64,000 bases of DNA, taken from assembly GCA_000697055.1 (NCBI GenBank), contig JNDT01001814.1, positions 1 to 64,000 on the forward strand. The letters run 5' to 3'. The notes beneath the pieces are model-generated. The model made no database searches, had not been told where the DNA came from, and saw only the letters and a list, made by a program, of their open reading frames with translations. How positions within the stretch are numbered: the first letter of the stretch is position 1; every line of letters begins with the position of its first letter. Positions 1-11,626 of this stretch are shown here, piece by piece. The translations under genes were made by a program, and so were the position numbers. The stretch is from Saksenaea vasiformis B4078 (lineage: Eukaryota > Mucoromycota > Mucoromycetes > Mucorales > Saksenaeaceae).

Positions 1-2470
1 GGGAAGAGTGGAGAGGGCCAAAGCTCGGCGAAGAAAGAAGGGAGAGTGGAAGACAGTGAGGGTAAACGGTGCCTCTCAGTGTGTCAATCCGAGTTGCAAG
101 CGTACCGATCAGGCCATGCTACGCAAAATAGAGACTTTCAAGCAGCTCTTGCAATAGGTCTGGCATGCGCAAGCAATGTCCTGTCTGTAGATAGAAGGAC
201 GTTAGCACCTTTCGACCCCAGCAATTTCTCGGCTGGAAGACCATTCATTCCCGGCGCCAACTGTATGACATGTATACCCTAATATTACGCCCATATTTTG
301 AAGGTGCGCGACCTTTCCACGGAAGCTCTGCGAAGAGTAAGTACTGCCTCTGCCTTTGCGATAATAACCCTTTTATGAAATGAAGGTTGAGTGGATCGGG
401 ACCTGTCGCCATGACAGGAGTTATCGTGAATTCTGGATCAGGTAAAGAAAATCAAACACAGTATTACAGTTTTCTGACTTTTTTTTTGAGACACAGATGA
501 GATCTAGGGTTCAGATACTGTACCGCTCGCCAAATTTGTACAATCTCATCTAGTGCTGAAGCCATTCTTTTTTCTTGACTGACATCAGTCTTCTAATTTC
601 TTTTTGCGGGGGTTAACCCCACAGTTTGTTTCCAAAGCTTATCAGTTTTTGGGTTTTATGCACGGTCTACAAGGAGTTTAAAAGCGTGTATTTCTGCTGG
701 CATCTGGGAATCCACTCTATTTTATACAACACTGGACCTTGTGTATCCAAGCTTCGCACAAATAGACCTGTGCAGTACAACACGGCTTGCAACACACGCG
801 TTCCGTCCCTATTTATCACAAGACGCTGCTCTCGCCTTAACTTCTGCTTCAGCTCCTTTATGACTGCAGCAGCTATAACGAGCGGCAGACTTTGATTCTA
901 GTTGCATGTCACATTTCCGTATGCAGTCAATGACGGTTTTCGTCGTTCAGATTGGTGGTATTTTCTCCTATCATCTTATCTATGTGGTTAGATAACATGG
1001 TCATTGGCATGCCGTACTTCTCAGATGAAGGATCCATCTTTTTAACTACTTCCCCTGGATATCACGTAAATGTGCATAAATGATCGTCAATAAAAAGAGA
1101 AATTTACTGTGATCTGATGATACGGGAAGTTTCTCCGTTTCCGTTCTTATATTCTTATTACTGCTGTTATTTCTTTGTTCATTGATCTATTCAGACCATA
1201 AAACACCACCCTTCGCTACTGATATTTGTTTCTTTTCTTTTCTACGGGATAGTCTGACCTTTCCTTAGCTTTCTATGGTGGTCAGTGCCTCTTTTGCTTA
1301 CATGGTTTGCCTCTGCGGGTATTTGCTACATCCTTCCTTTCCTGCAATCAGTCTCTCTGGAAATTCGCATAACATACTTTGTCTCCTTTGGCAACTTAAT
1401 ATAAATGTCACATAAACGGGTGCAAGAGGTGCATATTGGGAAAATATGGGTGATACGCCTGTTTAAATGCACGAGACCTGCCGTGCTCCTTGTATGACAG
1501 AAGTAGTCCTTGGAGATAACCCAAATCACTGGTTTCTAAGCTCAAGTTTTCCGGATCATGATTGGACTCAGTCATAATCGCAAATACGACAAAGTACTTC
1601 ATTTCCTCAATGTGATGAAGCGACTCAACCTCTAGTATATTCTAGAGCATGCATGACATGTTGCCAGAGGGTTATGACCAGCTGCTTTCTGGTTTCCGTT
1701 CATACGATTGCATTCGCCGATATTTGAGATTGGCTGTTGCTATATTATTTTAAGTATCTTGCAATGAGGCCAACGCTTCCAACGGTCAATGTTGCAACCT
1801 CGACGTAGGCATGAATGTGCATCCAGAGGAAATAAGCCATGGACTGACGGCTGGTAACAGCTGCTTGCGTCTTTTACGATTTTTGTTTGATCCACATATC
1901 TACATAGCATATTTCTATGTCCTGAAAAAGACTGAAAAGGAACAAGGAATATAACTGAAAAAAATTCCCATGTGGTCCTCATGGAGTAGACTACTGTAGA
2001 TTTGTATCATATACTGGAGGTTAACTTTCACTTGTTTCTGCAGAAGAAACCCCAAACCCCCAGAGTGCAACATATGCTCGGCCCCTCAGGCTCATCCCTG
2101 ATAGAAACAGGAAGAAAAAGGAAGGAGAGAGAGGCACGCAAGCTCAGTATAGTTTGTATCCCAATTCTTCAGACAAATGAAGAGAAGGGCCGCCCAGTTT
2201 CCAACGGTACTGCTCATTTTTATACATAGAGGAAGTGGCGACCTTGTAGTTGCAATTTATGGCTACTCCAAGGGAAAAACGACAGCGATTTCACTTTCAT
2301 GATATCGCAGAAAAAATCATACAGCAGATTCGAAGGTATCAAATTTAGAAAAGTATGTATGAATACAAACGCATGTACAAGTGAGGTAGATTCGAAAGCG
2401 CATCAAGTGCTACGCAGTTATCCTGGCAATGAAAACAGAGGTTACGTAGCTCGAGACGAGTCAAGACTCT
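1..2470. other. intergenic, no supported gene
   Basis: I see only short open frames (at most 89 codons) with no recognisable domain, no convincing exon chain and no RNA gene. The right edge should hold the promoter and 5' UTR of the aminotransferase that follows. Confidence 0.5.
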
Positions 2471-4283
2471 ATGGTATTGAGCATCCAGGATCAACTGGTT
2501 GGTTATCTTAGCATCTTTCCCGTTATGATGCTCATACAAATCATGCAGGCGTTATTTATGTCATGGATCGTGCGGCGGAGACGGGTTATTCCCCTGGAGA
2601 TCCGATGTGGGGTAAGCACAAGAACAAATCGCGTTCCTTTTTCCCCACCACTTTACATTAGCGAACTTCGGGCAGGGAGCCCCAGAAGGTAAATAGGAAG
2701 GGAGTGTTGTACTTTGCTGAATAATTTGATAGTTGGTCATATCGAGGGTTGTGTCGAAAAACCTACGCATATAGATATGCCTGAGTCAGCGCTGGAATAT
2801 GCACCAACTCACGGCATTAAGAAACTTCGTGAAGCAGTAGCAAATTTGTACAATGAGTTGTATCGACAGGGCAAAAAATCCAAGTATACTTTCGAAAATG
2901 TAAGTAGATAGAGGGGGAAAGAAATTCTAATGTATTCAAATAGGTGTGCATTGTACCTGGGGGGAGAGCAGGTTTGACGCGTGTGGCATCTGCCATTGGT
3001 GATGTCAATGTGGGGTACTTTTTACCTGAGGTACAGATACAGCCGTGAAGATGATGTCAAACCACTCTGCTGTAGTATACTGCTTATGAGCAAATGCTGT
3101 CTGTTTTTAAACGGTTTGTTCCTATTCCAACGACTCTAGACGAAGAGACTCGGTATCATATTGCCCCAGAGATGATCCGTAAAGAGATTTCTGGCCGCGG
3201 CATTGGTGTCATTGTTGGTAGTAATCCACGCAACCCAACAGGCCAAGTGGTGGAAGGTGACGAACTAGGAGAATTACTCGAAATAGCGCGTGAACGGCAT
3301 ACGACGCTCGTCATGGATGAATTTTATTCGGCGTATATTTATTCGCATGACCCATCCGAGGATGGCAGAACGATTAGCATTACACCCTATATCGAGGGTA
3401 GGACAACTGTGTGACTAAGGAGGGTACCACTGATTTTCCTTTTTAGATGTGGACAAGGATCCTGTCATCGTCATTGACGGCTTAACAAAAAACTTTAGGG
3501 TACTGGATGAACGAAGCAACAAGGAGACTCATCATTTCGGAAATTAGTTACCAGGATGGCGTATTTGTTGGATTATCGCACCTAAATCCGTCGTCAGCTC
3601 AATGAAATCGTGTGGGTCTTTTCTGGAAGGTGACGATGATCTGTTCAAGGATGCACCATGTTAACAGTTTCCCCTTGAAGGTGGTGCCAATCATCCTCTC
3701 CAGCTAGCCGCGATCCCTCTGCTAGACGTAACACTCTATCGTAACGAAGTCAAATATCTTCAGCGCCATTTTCGTGCCAAGCGTGATTTTGTTCTAAAAC
3801 GATTGGAAGACATGGGACTGAAAGTCAAAGTGCAGCCGATGGCCACATTCTATATTTGGCTGGACCTAAGCTCCCTTCCCTATCCAATCAATATTGGTCT
3901 CGAATTCTTTGAGAGATGCTTGCAGGAAAAAGTGTACGTCCTTTTTTTCTTTTGGTTAGATTTATTAGGAACTCATTGTCTGCAAAGGATCGTGGTGCCT
4001 GGAATCTTTTTTGATGTCAACGCAAGTATATCCTAATTAAATGGTATAAAGGTACTAAAACGTTCGCCTTTAGCCTGCACATCGGCGTGAATTGTTTGAA
4101 TCGCCCTGTCACCATTTTGTGCGACTCAGCTTCGGCCCTCCATTGGATGAGCTCAAAAAGGGACTGGATCACATCGAAAGAGGTAAAAAAAAAAAAAAAG
4201 AAAGAAAAAGAAAAAGAGAGAGAAAGGAAGAAGAAGAAAAGAAAGAAAAAGAGACATGTGAAACTTATCTGCTTGGGAACTAG
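2471..4283 (+). CDS. PLP-dependent aminotransferase, class I/II
   Basis: Exons: 2471-2473, 2512-2611, 2662-2688, 2733-2899, 2944-3030, 3076-3397, 3447-3499, 3548-3629, 3681-3933, 3988-4021, 4074-4283, giving 445 aa. A fold-type I aminotransferase moves an amino group between an amino acid and a 2-oxo acid on pyridoxal phosphate. Visible hallmarks are NPRNPTG (residues 178-184), the aspartate in VMDEFYSAY, and the Schiff-base lysine in DGLTKNFR (about K250). The late SFGPPLDEL stretch fits the small domain. The first exon is uncertain: an ATG-only exon followed by a 38-nt intron best continues the protein HLSRYDAHTNHAG. The intron at 4022-4073 has a GC donor. The last ~30 codons are read from an A-rich tract and give a Lys/Glu tail that may be an annotation artefact. 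Substrate is unknown. Confidence 0.85.
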
Positions 4284-4361
4284 TGATCAAAAGTGTCCCT
4301 AAATAATCTGGAACGTTGTTTATTTTCTATCGGATAAGCCAATCTAAGATCAAGAAAGGTT

Positions 4362-5432
4362 CTATGATGTTTTTGCTTTATACAGCAAAGCGTAGGCCAG
4401 GATGGTGTAATTAGTGAAGATATCTTTCATCATGAAAAGGAGTGCTTGTGTGATAACGGCTTTTGTGATCTGAGTACTCATACCCTATCATATTCGTGAG
4501 CGTGTGGGGATTTTCTTTTTCACGTGAACTTCTTACCTTGTACCATCCGAAAAATCCATCCGTCTTCAGTACCCGAGTAAGCACATCTATGGATCCTTTG
4601 TATGCCACCACCTTATCCTGCATCTCCTTGGATGGTCGCCATTGCAGGCGTACTTTGGCCATGATGTAAGGATAGGTGATGACTGTTGCCAACGTCTTGC
4701 TCAGTGCACCCACCCAAAAGGCAACTGCGGGTGTCAACGATGATTGCAGGAGTCTCAGAACAATTTGTTTGATTTTTTCAAAGCTGCCGTAGGTGATGGC
4801 TGGATTGACACATAGGATCAACGAGGGCTTAATTCCCTTCCACAATCCTTGGATACCCTCCTGTTCAAGAATGGTTGTGCATGTCTTCACTAAGTTTTGC
4901 CGTTCTTCTTTCGGCAATGTCTGTTGTCGTGTTGTGACCACGGATACTGGCGTCGTTACCAAGGTTGTCAAGGCGCCTGCAGCTGCTCCCAACAACAGTT
5001 CCATTGCCGTCGAAAGCGTACCTCCTCGTGGATTGTAGCGTTTGTTATAGGTATCTCGAAGAAAGGAGTAACAGTAAAAATAGGTAAAGTTTGTCCATGC
5101 TGTGCCCAGTAGTGAACTACCAAGACCAGCATACAATCCGGCCAATCCTTCCTTACGCAGGATCTGTGAGATACCATCCAGTGCGGATTCGTAATGTTCT
5201 TGTTGTTTATCGTCCAACTGTTCGTGTTTTGCTTGGACCTGAATTCGAGTTTTGATGCTGTAGTGCGGGGAAACGGTAAGTTTAGATTTTCTTTTTCGGA
5301 GAGCGAAGGATTGATCTTTTTTCTCTTTTACATGTCTAATGGATATACCAGTGCCAAGGCGAACATCGCACCAGCAGAACCAGCTACGGCATGACCAAAG
5401 GGTGGTAACGTTTCTTTAGAAAAGGCGGCCAT
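4362..5432 (-). CDS. mitochondrial-carrier family protein, peroxisomal adenine nucleotide type
   Basis: Exons on the minus strand: 5332-5432, 4537-5257, 4362-4484, giving 314 aa, the usual carrier length. Three solcar repeats are seen. The Px(D/E)xx(K/R) signature is clear in repeat 1 (YPLDIIKTRIQVQ), altered in repeat 2 (TTPVSVVTTRQQT) and altered in repeat 3 (YPYIMAKVRLQW). The last variant, with FWVGALSKTLATVITYPYIMAKVRLQ around it, is typical of the PMP34/PMP47/ANT1 peroxisomal branch, which exchanges ATP for AMP to fuel fatty-acid activation. Start chosen at MAAFSKETLPPFGHA; an upstream in-frame ATG exists but would add a hydrophobic leader foreign to the family. Its 3' end lies 79 bp from that of the aminotransferase. 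Substrate is inferred from family only. Confidence 0.85.
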
Positions 5433-6717
5433 CGAAAGAAAAAAGATATACAAAACGAAAGAGAACGGAGTAAAAGAAGAAAAGAGTGGAGCTGGTCCAT
5501 TATGAGAAAATGCTGACACAAGTTTTTCGGAACAAGAATTCTGATAAAAAAGAATCTCGGAGGTAAAATAATCTCCCGCTGTAGTTACCGGAAACCCAAC
5601 CCCTGAGTTGAAAACTCATAAAAGTCCATCAGTCAGCAAGCATTATCATTCATCCTGCGCCGATACCACGATTCTTGTTAAACCCGTTATCATGCAGGCA
5701 AATCAGTCTTGTATGTTCAAATGAAACTGTCCTTCCGATCATCCCGTGCTTCCCACCCACCCATCATCATCACCATGCCTCTTCCATGGCAATGGATAAG
5801 GAGTCCTATTTCATTCACGCCCGAAATGGATATCCTCCTATTGTCGGAATTGTTTTCTGACAGAACAAATCAAGCTATCGGACAAAGAAAAAAGACTCAT
5901 GAACTGTTCTAACGTTGTGACACCTCATGATTATATGATTTGCGCGCACTTTCAAAGGAACAGTGATTGAGAAATAGTTGATGTCTTCGATATACTTGTG
6001 AGAAGACCAGATCCATGCAACACAATCAGAAGAGCAATGTGACGCAGGGCTGATATATGCTTCCGACGTCAGGCTAATCGTATAAAGTGTATCATGAAAG
6101 CTTGGCATGAGAATACACAATCCTTTTCCCGTAACCCCTAAAGGGTATTTTTTTCTCCTTTACTGGTAGCGTGGTGGAGACATTGTGGTAGAATAACTTT
6201 CTTTGTACATACTCTAAAGGGTTAACTATCGAAGTTTAAACAGCTACAGCAAAATAATCTGTAAATCATTGCATTAATCATGGGAGAGTTGGCTGCTGTT
6301 ATCCGCGCAAGGTCCGTGGCTCATGCGCATGAGCGTTCCTAAATGTAATGAATGATACACAAGCATTTATCATTTTGACAGTTCAGAACGCTCTACCAAA
6401 TAGGGCATGTAATGAATGGGATAAATGCTTAACATTATTGCACGTCCGGCTTTTATCTCACCAGTCGTCCCAGTGACAAGTGCATGCGTCTACATATTAA
6501 TTTTTTTTCGTTGTACTCATGAAAGAAGAACAAAGAACGACAAGAAAAAAGAATGCTTATTTATTTATCTGGTGTTCTTGTTTCATTCATGATGGGAGGT
6601 GGAAAAAGTGAGCGCGAGTGACAACAGTCCTCTGGATTTCAAAACGTCACGTTCGATATCGCTTTTTCACCACCGAAGACAACCAGTTTATGCACTATTT
6701 CCACTAATCTAATCATA
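5433..6717. other. intergenic, divergent promoter region
   Basis: This stretch lies between the divergent carrier and exonuclease-fold genes. No ORF here has recognisable content. An A/T-rich segment with short inverted words lies near 6290-6440, but I could not define an element. Confidence 0.5.
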
Positions 6718-9573
6718 ATGACCCAATCTGGACCTGCAGCCATAGACTTGGAGTTATCTGTCGATGACTACTGGAAGAACACAATAGCTGCGTGTGAGCT
6801 ATCCCTATGCTTACTTGAACCATTCTCGAACAAGCAATACCACCTTGTCGACGCCGTGTTGACTCCTCTTCGTCAGCTCGTTGGAAAAGGTCGAGACTTT
6901 AGGGCAATGAAAGAATTGACTGCCCAGACGGCGGCAGAACTGACATCAAGGAAACAACGGAAAAAGGCCGCAGCACCGCTCACCTTTGACCCCTCCACCA
7001 ATTGGACCGTGGAGAATGCTTCAACCATACACATTCGTATAAACAACAACGACGTAATAAGAGCGCAAGTAATTTCAACCGCAGAACAACTGGACAGAAT
7101 CATACCAGAGATTCTGTCAAGCGAATGTATTGCTCTTGATTGCGAATTTTTAGGAACGAAGAAGAACCTTCCGGAACTTAAAGTATTACAAATAGCTGTG
7201 TCCAAAACGTGCGGTTATGCTATACTGGTCGAAGATATTGGTCTAGATGTTTGCAACAGCAAGCTACAAGACATACTTCAACGCGATGATTTAAATCTTA
7301 TTGGGTGGGCTTTCCGTGCAGACGCGCAGGCCATCGAAATGGCATTGCAAGTACAAATGGCTGCTGTCCTGGATCTTCAAGCAAAGGTCAAGTCTATCGC
7401 GGTAGAGCAGATGAATCTGGGATCGGCTATGGCAAAGTTTGCCAAGACGTGGGAAGGATACGACGAGTTTGAGAAGGCAAAGCAGCTTGGAAACACTTTC
7501 CATTTTACTGGTGGAGATTGTGTTTGGCTCAGAAGGCCATTACCTAAAGAAGCTTTAGTATATGCCGTCTTTGACGTCGTGAGCCTTGTGGAGTTATATG
7601 AAAAATTGAAAGATTATCCAAACGAACAACGATTTTATTGGCCGCATACTATTATTTCGGAGTCTGGTCCAAAAGCACTCGATCGTTGGCAGAGGGACCG
7701 TGCGCAAGGATTTAAGCAAACACAGAAACAAACGATGGTACGACTTGTTGATCAACCGGTACCAATATCACAACAAGACAAAGGAAAGAGCCCCGCGAAG
7801 AGTGAAACAGTCGTGGACGAAGAGATGGATGATGAACTACAAGAAGCAATTCGTCGCTCGCTTGTAGATGTACAAGTAAAGGAAGAGCAGAACCGGGCAA
7901 GCAGCTCAGGCTCCAAGAGTTCACTCAATGACATGTCGCAAGAACAATCGACGCAAGGCGGTAGAAGCAGTACCGAAGATGCGGAAGAAGACTTATCTAC
8001 GAGAGATGCAACCTTTCGCGACTTGGCAGAGACATCCGCGGTTATACCAACATTTGCCGAGGATATTCATGAAGAACACAACAACAATACTGTTACGATG
8101 AACAAACCAAGCACGGGTGGCTGGGGTGATCGAAATGAACATGCTGCTGAACAATGGGTGACATGGAGCGTCGCGGCCTCGAAGACATCGAAAAGCCTCA
8201 GCAACTCACCAAAAGTTGCAGAACGGGGTCAATCACATACATCACCCGTTGCAAAAAAGAATATCCTTCCAAAAGGTTCGCCGCTTCCATCTGTAGGAAG
8301 CAGCTCCAAACCAATAGATCCAGCGAAGCCGCTTAGATCATCACCTTCTATTCCAAAAGGTTCTCCCAAATATGTAGATGAAGCTAAGCCAGCGAGAGGT
8401 AGCTTTACGAGGGCATACGGAGACCAAACGTCCGGGTCATTTGTGTGGCATGAAGGCGCTAATGGAGAAATGGATGACGATCGCTGGAACAAATTCGTCA
8501 GTAATTCACAGCAAAAATGGGGTAAGCGTATCGATGTCGAACTCAGCGAACTGGAGAAACCAGCCGAGCAAGAAAAACAAAATCGGAAAAGTGCAGAACC
8601 ACCTGTTAAATTCCAAACAACAGTTATGACTGGCCACTGGACAACGGAGAACGATAGCTGGGACAAGCAGGATGTCAGACCTAATACGATGCAGATACCA
8701 CTTAGAGGCGTGCCACAGCGAACGAAGCAAAAATTCAGGGGACCGAAATGTCATAACGCATTTGACGACGACGATTGGGGCTCGAGTTCGGATGCCGAAG
8801 ACGATATGTCAGATTCAAATGACAAGGCGTCTGTTGCCAGCGGGGGAGAAAGCTCTTTAATACCTGGACGAGACGATGATACCTACAAAGATGCTATTTA
8901 TCTGAGCGACAATACGTCACTCCATTTGCATCTTATCAGTAAGCCGGAACAGCAAGACAAAATTATCGCCAAGTCAATGTCACCGGAACCGCTTGAGGTT
9001 TTCATCACGTATCACATGCATACAATTCGTGGTCCTCAGGATGAAAAAATGATTGCTGTCAAGGCTTTGCAGCTCTATCTGGCAACGGGTGATTCCTACA
9101 CCGTTCAATTGGATCAAGCATTTACGGGAAAGACGAGTGAGATGACAACGCTGCGATATCTATTGACTTCTCCTGATGTGCGCCGCATATGTTGGTGTAT
9201 AGAAGTGGTTTCAAAAGAGCTAGAAGAAAAGATTGGATACAAATTAGGTCCGGTTTACGAACTGTCGTACCGGATTCTGGATCTGGCGAACCCTACGCAA
9301 TCACCGACTTCATTTACATTTGGAGCAGTCATTGAAAAGTACTTGAAACATTGGCCACACATAGATCGATATCAAGAAGCGAAGAAAGCGTTCGAAGGAA
9401 CTTCTGCCAAGAGATTTGGATGTAGCATTTGGGATCGAACGACTTTACCTGAAGTTGCTCTTACTTACAGTGCTCTCCAGGGTTTGGCACTCTATGCTCT
9501 TTGTGTTATGCCTGAGCTACAGAATATTCCTTTTACTCAAAAACACATGTGGTCAAATCATAGCGAACAATAA
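6718..9573 (+). CDS. tandem DnaQ-fold 3'-5' exonuclease-like protein with UIM
   Basis: Single exon, 951 aa. Residues ~115-300 form a DEDDy exonuclease domain of the WRN/Egalitarian/EXD2 type. Exo I is ALDCEF (D141, E143), exo II is IGWAFRADAQAI (D202), exo III is YAVFDVVSL (Y282, D286). The middle (~340-740) is low-complexity, acidic and Ser/Lys-rich. It includes DDELQEAIRRSLVDVQ (~371-386), a good match to the ubiquitin-interacting motif (acidic, L..A...S). The C-terminus (~745-940) repeats the layout of the first domain: compare FAKTWEGYDEFEKAKQL with YLKHWPHIDRYQEAKKAF, and LPKEALVYAVFDVVSLVELY with LPEVALTYSALQGLALYAL. The exo III aspartate is a glutamine there, so the second domain looks inactive. 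It probably acts on RNA or DNA; the substrate is unknown. Confidence 0.85.
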   Translation: MTQSGPAAIDLELSVDDYWKNTIAACELSLCLLEPFSNKQYHLVDAVLTPLRQLVGKGRDFRAMKELTAQTAAELTSRKQRKKAAAPLTFDPSTNWTVENASTIHIRINNNDVIRAQVISTAEQLDRIIPEILSSECIALDCEFLGTKKNLPELKVLQIAVSKTCGYAILVEDIGLDVCNSKLQDILQRDDLNLIGWAFRADAQAIEMALQVQMAAVLDLQAKVKSIAVEQMNLGSAMAKFAKTWEGYDEFEKAKQLGNTFHFTGGDCVWLRRPLPKEALVYAVFDVVSLVELYEKLKDYPNEQRFYWPHTIISESGPKALDRWQRDRAQGFKQTQKQTMVRLVDQPVPISQQDKGKSPAKSETVVDEEMDDELQEAIRRSLVDVQVKEEQNRASSSGSKSSLNDMSQEQSTQGGRSSTEDAEEDLSTRDATFRDLAETSAVIPTFAEDIHEEHNNNTVTMNKPSTGGWGDRNEHAAEQWVTWSVAASKTSKSLSNSPKVAERGQSHTSPVAKKNILPKGSPLPSVGSSSKPIDPAKPLRSSPSIPKGSPKYVDEAKPARGSFTRAYGDQTSGSFVWHEGANGEMDDDRWNKFVSNSQQKWGKRIDVELSELEKPAEQEKQNRKSAEPPVKFQTTVMTGHWTTENDSWDKQDVRPNTMQIPLRGVPQRTKQKFRGPKCHNAFDDDDWGSSSDAEDDMSDSNDKASVASGGESSLIPGRDDDTYKDAIYLSDNTSLHLHLISKPEQQDKIIAKSMSPEPLEVFITYHMHTIRGPQDEKMIAVKALQLYLATGDSYTVQLDQAFTGKTSEMTTLRYLLTSPDVRRICWCIEVVSKELEEKIGYKLGPVYELSYRILDLANPTQSPTSFTFGAVIEKYLKHWPHIDRYQEAKKAFEGTSAKRFGCSIWDRTTLPEVALTYSALQGLALYALCVMPELQNIPFTQKHMWSNHSEQ

Positions 9574-9670
9574 TATAGTTGGTATGGATATCTATTTTGG
9601 AAATACTGGATTTGGAATAAATGTTTTCGTCAACTCGATGTCCTTTTACGCTCAAGCCGTAGTATGGTTA

Positions 9671-9721
9671 GCGCTAGAAAGTGATACGTCTTTGCGGTGA
9701 GAAGTGGTTTATTTTGCGTTA
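9671..9721 (+). repeat. short dispersed repeat, copy A
   Basis: This ~50-bp block contains GTGATACGTCTTTGCGGTGA. It recurs at 19328-19378 (+) and, inverted, at 15351-15403. It lies just 3' of the exonuclease-like gene. Confidence 0.7.
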
Positions 9722-9794
9722 TCACGAGGTACTTAAGACAAGTGCCTCTCCCCCCAGTACAAATCATAAGGAGACAATGAAGTGTTTTATTACG

Positions 9795-9898
9795 CACGCT
9801 CTTTCTCTCTCTTTCTCTTTCTCTTCCTCCTTCTTCACACACACACGCACACACACACTCTCTCTCTCTCTCACACTCTCACACACGCTCTCTCTTCA
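9795..9898. repeat. CT/CA microsatellite
   Basis: An interrupted (CT)n run passes into (CA)n and back to (CT)n. It accounts for the Ser/Leu/His-rich spurious frames here. It sits in the ~650-bp gap between the exonuclease-like and methyltransferase genes, which otherwise shows no gene. Confidence 0.9.
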
Positions 9899-10225
9899 TT
9901 CCCTTTTCCTAAAGGGTTATTTCATAGCAGCTGGTGTTATTTCCTTAAGGCGGGTCTTAAACCCCTCTCCTTTTTTTTCTTGTTCTTTTAATACATGAAT
10001 GATAAGTCTGTGGGTAACGAGGAGGCAGCCCCATAGGAAGGAGAGAAATATTTTTGATAGACATGTAATGCTTGATTCTTGATGAGGCTACACGAATAAG
10101 AAAAAGGAAACTCCTCACAGCCCAACTTTATTTATTTTTGTTTCTTCTTCCCGTCCTTCTTTTATTCTAGTTTCACACAAACGCTCAACACAACAACAAC
10201 ACATAACACCTCTAATCTATCCATC

Positions 10226-11557
10226 ATGGGCAACGCATCCTCCAAACGCAAAATGAAAGCACAGACAACTGTGGAGAAATTGCATCCCGCAGCCAAACAG
10301 TCCCATCGTGTGGACGGAAGAGAATATCACAATGAAGAAGACAGTGCTTATTTACTACCAAAGGACGACCAAGAAATTGATCGACTGCATGAAGAACATT
10401 TTATTACCAAAGAATTGTTGGGATGGTAAACCTTACCTTTTCTCTTTCTTCTTTTCACATGTTACATATATATCTTTTCCTTCTGTCTTGGTTGTGTTAT
10501 TTACCTGTGGTTGGTTTAGCAACATTATGGCTGAAGGGCTGAAAAATCTTGATTTCCAAGCAGGAGGACTATCTGTTCTGGATGTATGCTGTGGACCTGC
10601 GACATGGTTATGTGAAACAAGTCTTGAATACCCCGACTGTCATTTTTCCGGTGTCGACATGTGTAGTCTTTGGCCTCAAATCATCCGACCGGTGAATCTC
10701 GAATTTACGAAAGCCAATGTACTGCATGGTTTACCATATCCGGATAAATCATTTGGTAAAAAAAAAAAAAGAAAAAAGAAAAAAGAAGGGAATTTGCTTT
10801 GGGGGTGGTGGGCAGGCTGTTTTAATCGCTGATATCTAACTTTAAATTTAAAAGATTTTGTTCAAATGCGGTAAGCAAATGAAACTATAGGAAAATGGGA
10901 TTTGCTTGAATTGCATTTTAGATTTGTGGTTCTTGCATTTAGAACGGATGAATGGCCCCGTGTACTATCCGAAATTCGAAGAGTCTTGAAAGATGGAGGC
11001 ATTTTTCAATGTATTGACCTGGATATCAGAGTAAGTGCTATCTCTTCATTTTCACAGCCCATAAGAACAATGAACTTTATTTTAGGTTACAACGGATGCA
11101 GCCGGAAGTAGCACAAACCAAAGGCGTAAGTCAAGCTATACAAAAGAAAAGACCCGTGGAACTTTTTTTTTATTCATGGATAACTATAGCGACAGAGGAA
11201 TCCTTAAAAGAACCGTTTGGTCAATTGATTGATCAGGTCGAATCCTTTTGTACCTCCAGGCGGCTGGATCCTACTGCGGGTGCCAAACTCGACATGTGGT
11301 TAGGTGATGCTGGAATGCGCATCCTTCAAAGCGAGTATCGTGAAATTCCCATTGGTTGGGGTGGTCCCATTGGTGAAGCCTATCTCCACATTTTTCGGGG
11401 ACTTTTAGACGGTTTAGCGCCCTGGGTGAAACATGACTTAAAAATAAGCGACGAAGAATACGCACGTCGCATGGACCAAGCAGCAAAGTATGTAGTCACA
11501 TCCAAAGCATTCATTGGTCTTTATGCTTTTTTAACTCAAAAACCGATTGATGATTAA
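10226..11557 (+). CDS. SAM-dependent methyltransferase, putatively N-myristoylated
   Basis: Exons: 10226-10425, 10520-10755, 10855-10870, 10922-11030, 11086-11125, 11190-11557, giving 322 aa. The class I Rossmann motif I is VLDVCCGPATW, followed by the acidic end of strand 2 (FSGVDMCSLWP), ANVLHGLPYPDKSFDFVQMR, and a post-motif typical of Methyltransf_11/25 (EIRRVLKDGGIFQCIDLD). The third exon is only 16 nt and is required to complete SFDFVQMRFVVLAF. Introns 4 and 5 are also needed, because the unspliced frame hits a stop. The N-terminus MGNASSKRK fits the N-myristoylation consensus (Gly2, Ser6, Lys7), suggesting membrane attachment. The family includes many fungal small-molecule methyltransferases; the acceptor is not predictable. 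Confidence 0.85.
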
Positions 11558-11626
11558 GAAAAAAATGGGCAAACGAAATCTTTACCAAGGAGAAAAAAAA
11601 AAGGCGTGAATCTTGTTTTTTTTTTA

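Noticed and set aside
1..300. 78-codon ORF at 46-282 as the 3' end of a gene entering the window
   Set aside because: No recognisable motif and no acceptor-supported upstream continuation visible at the window edge.
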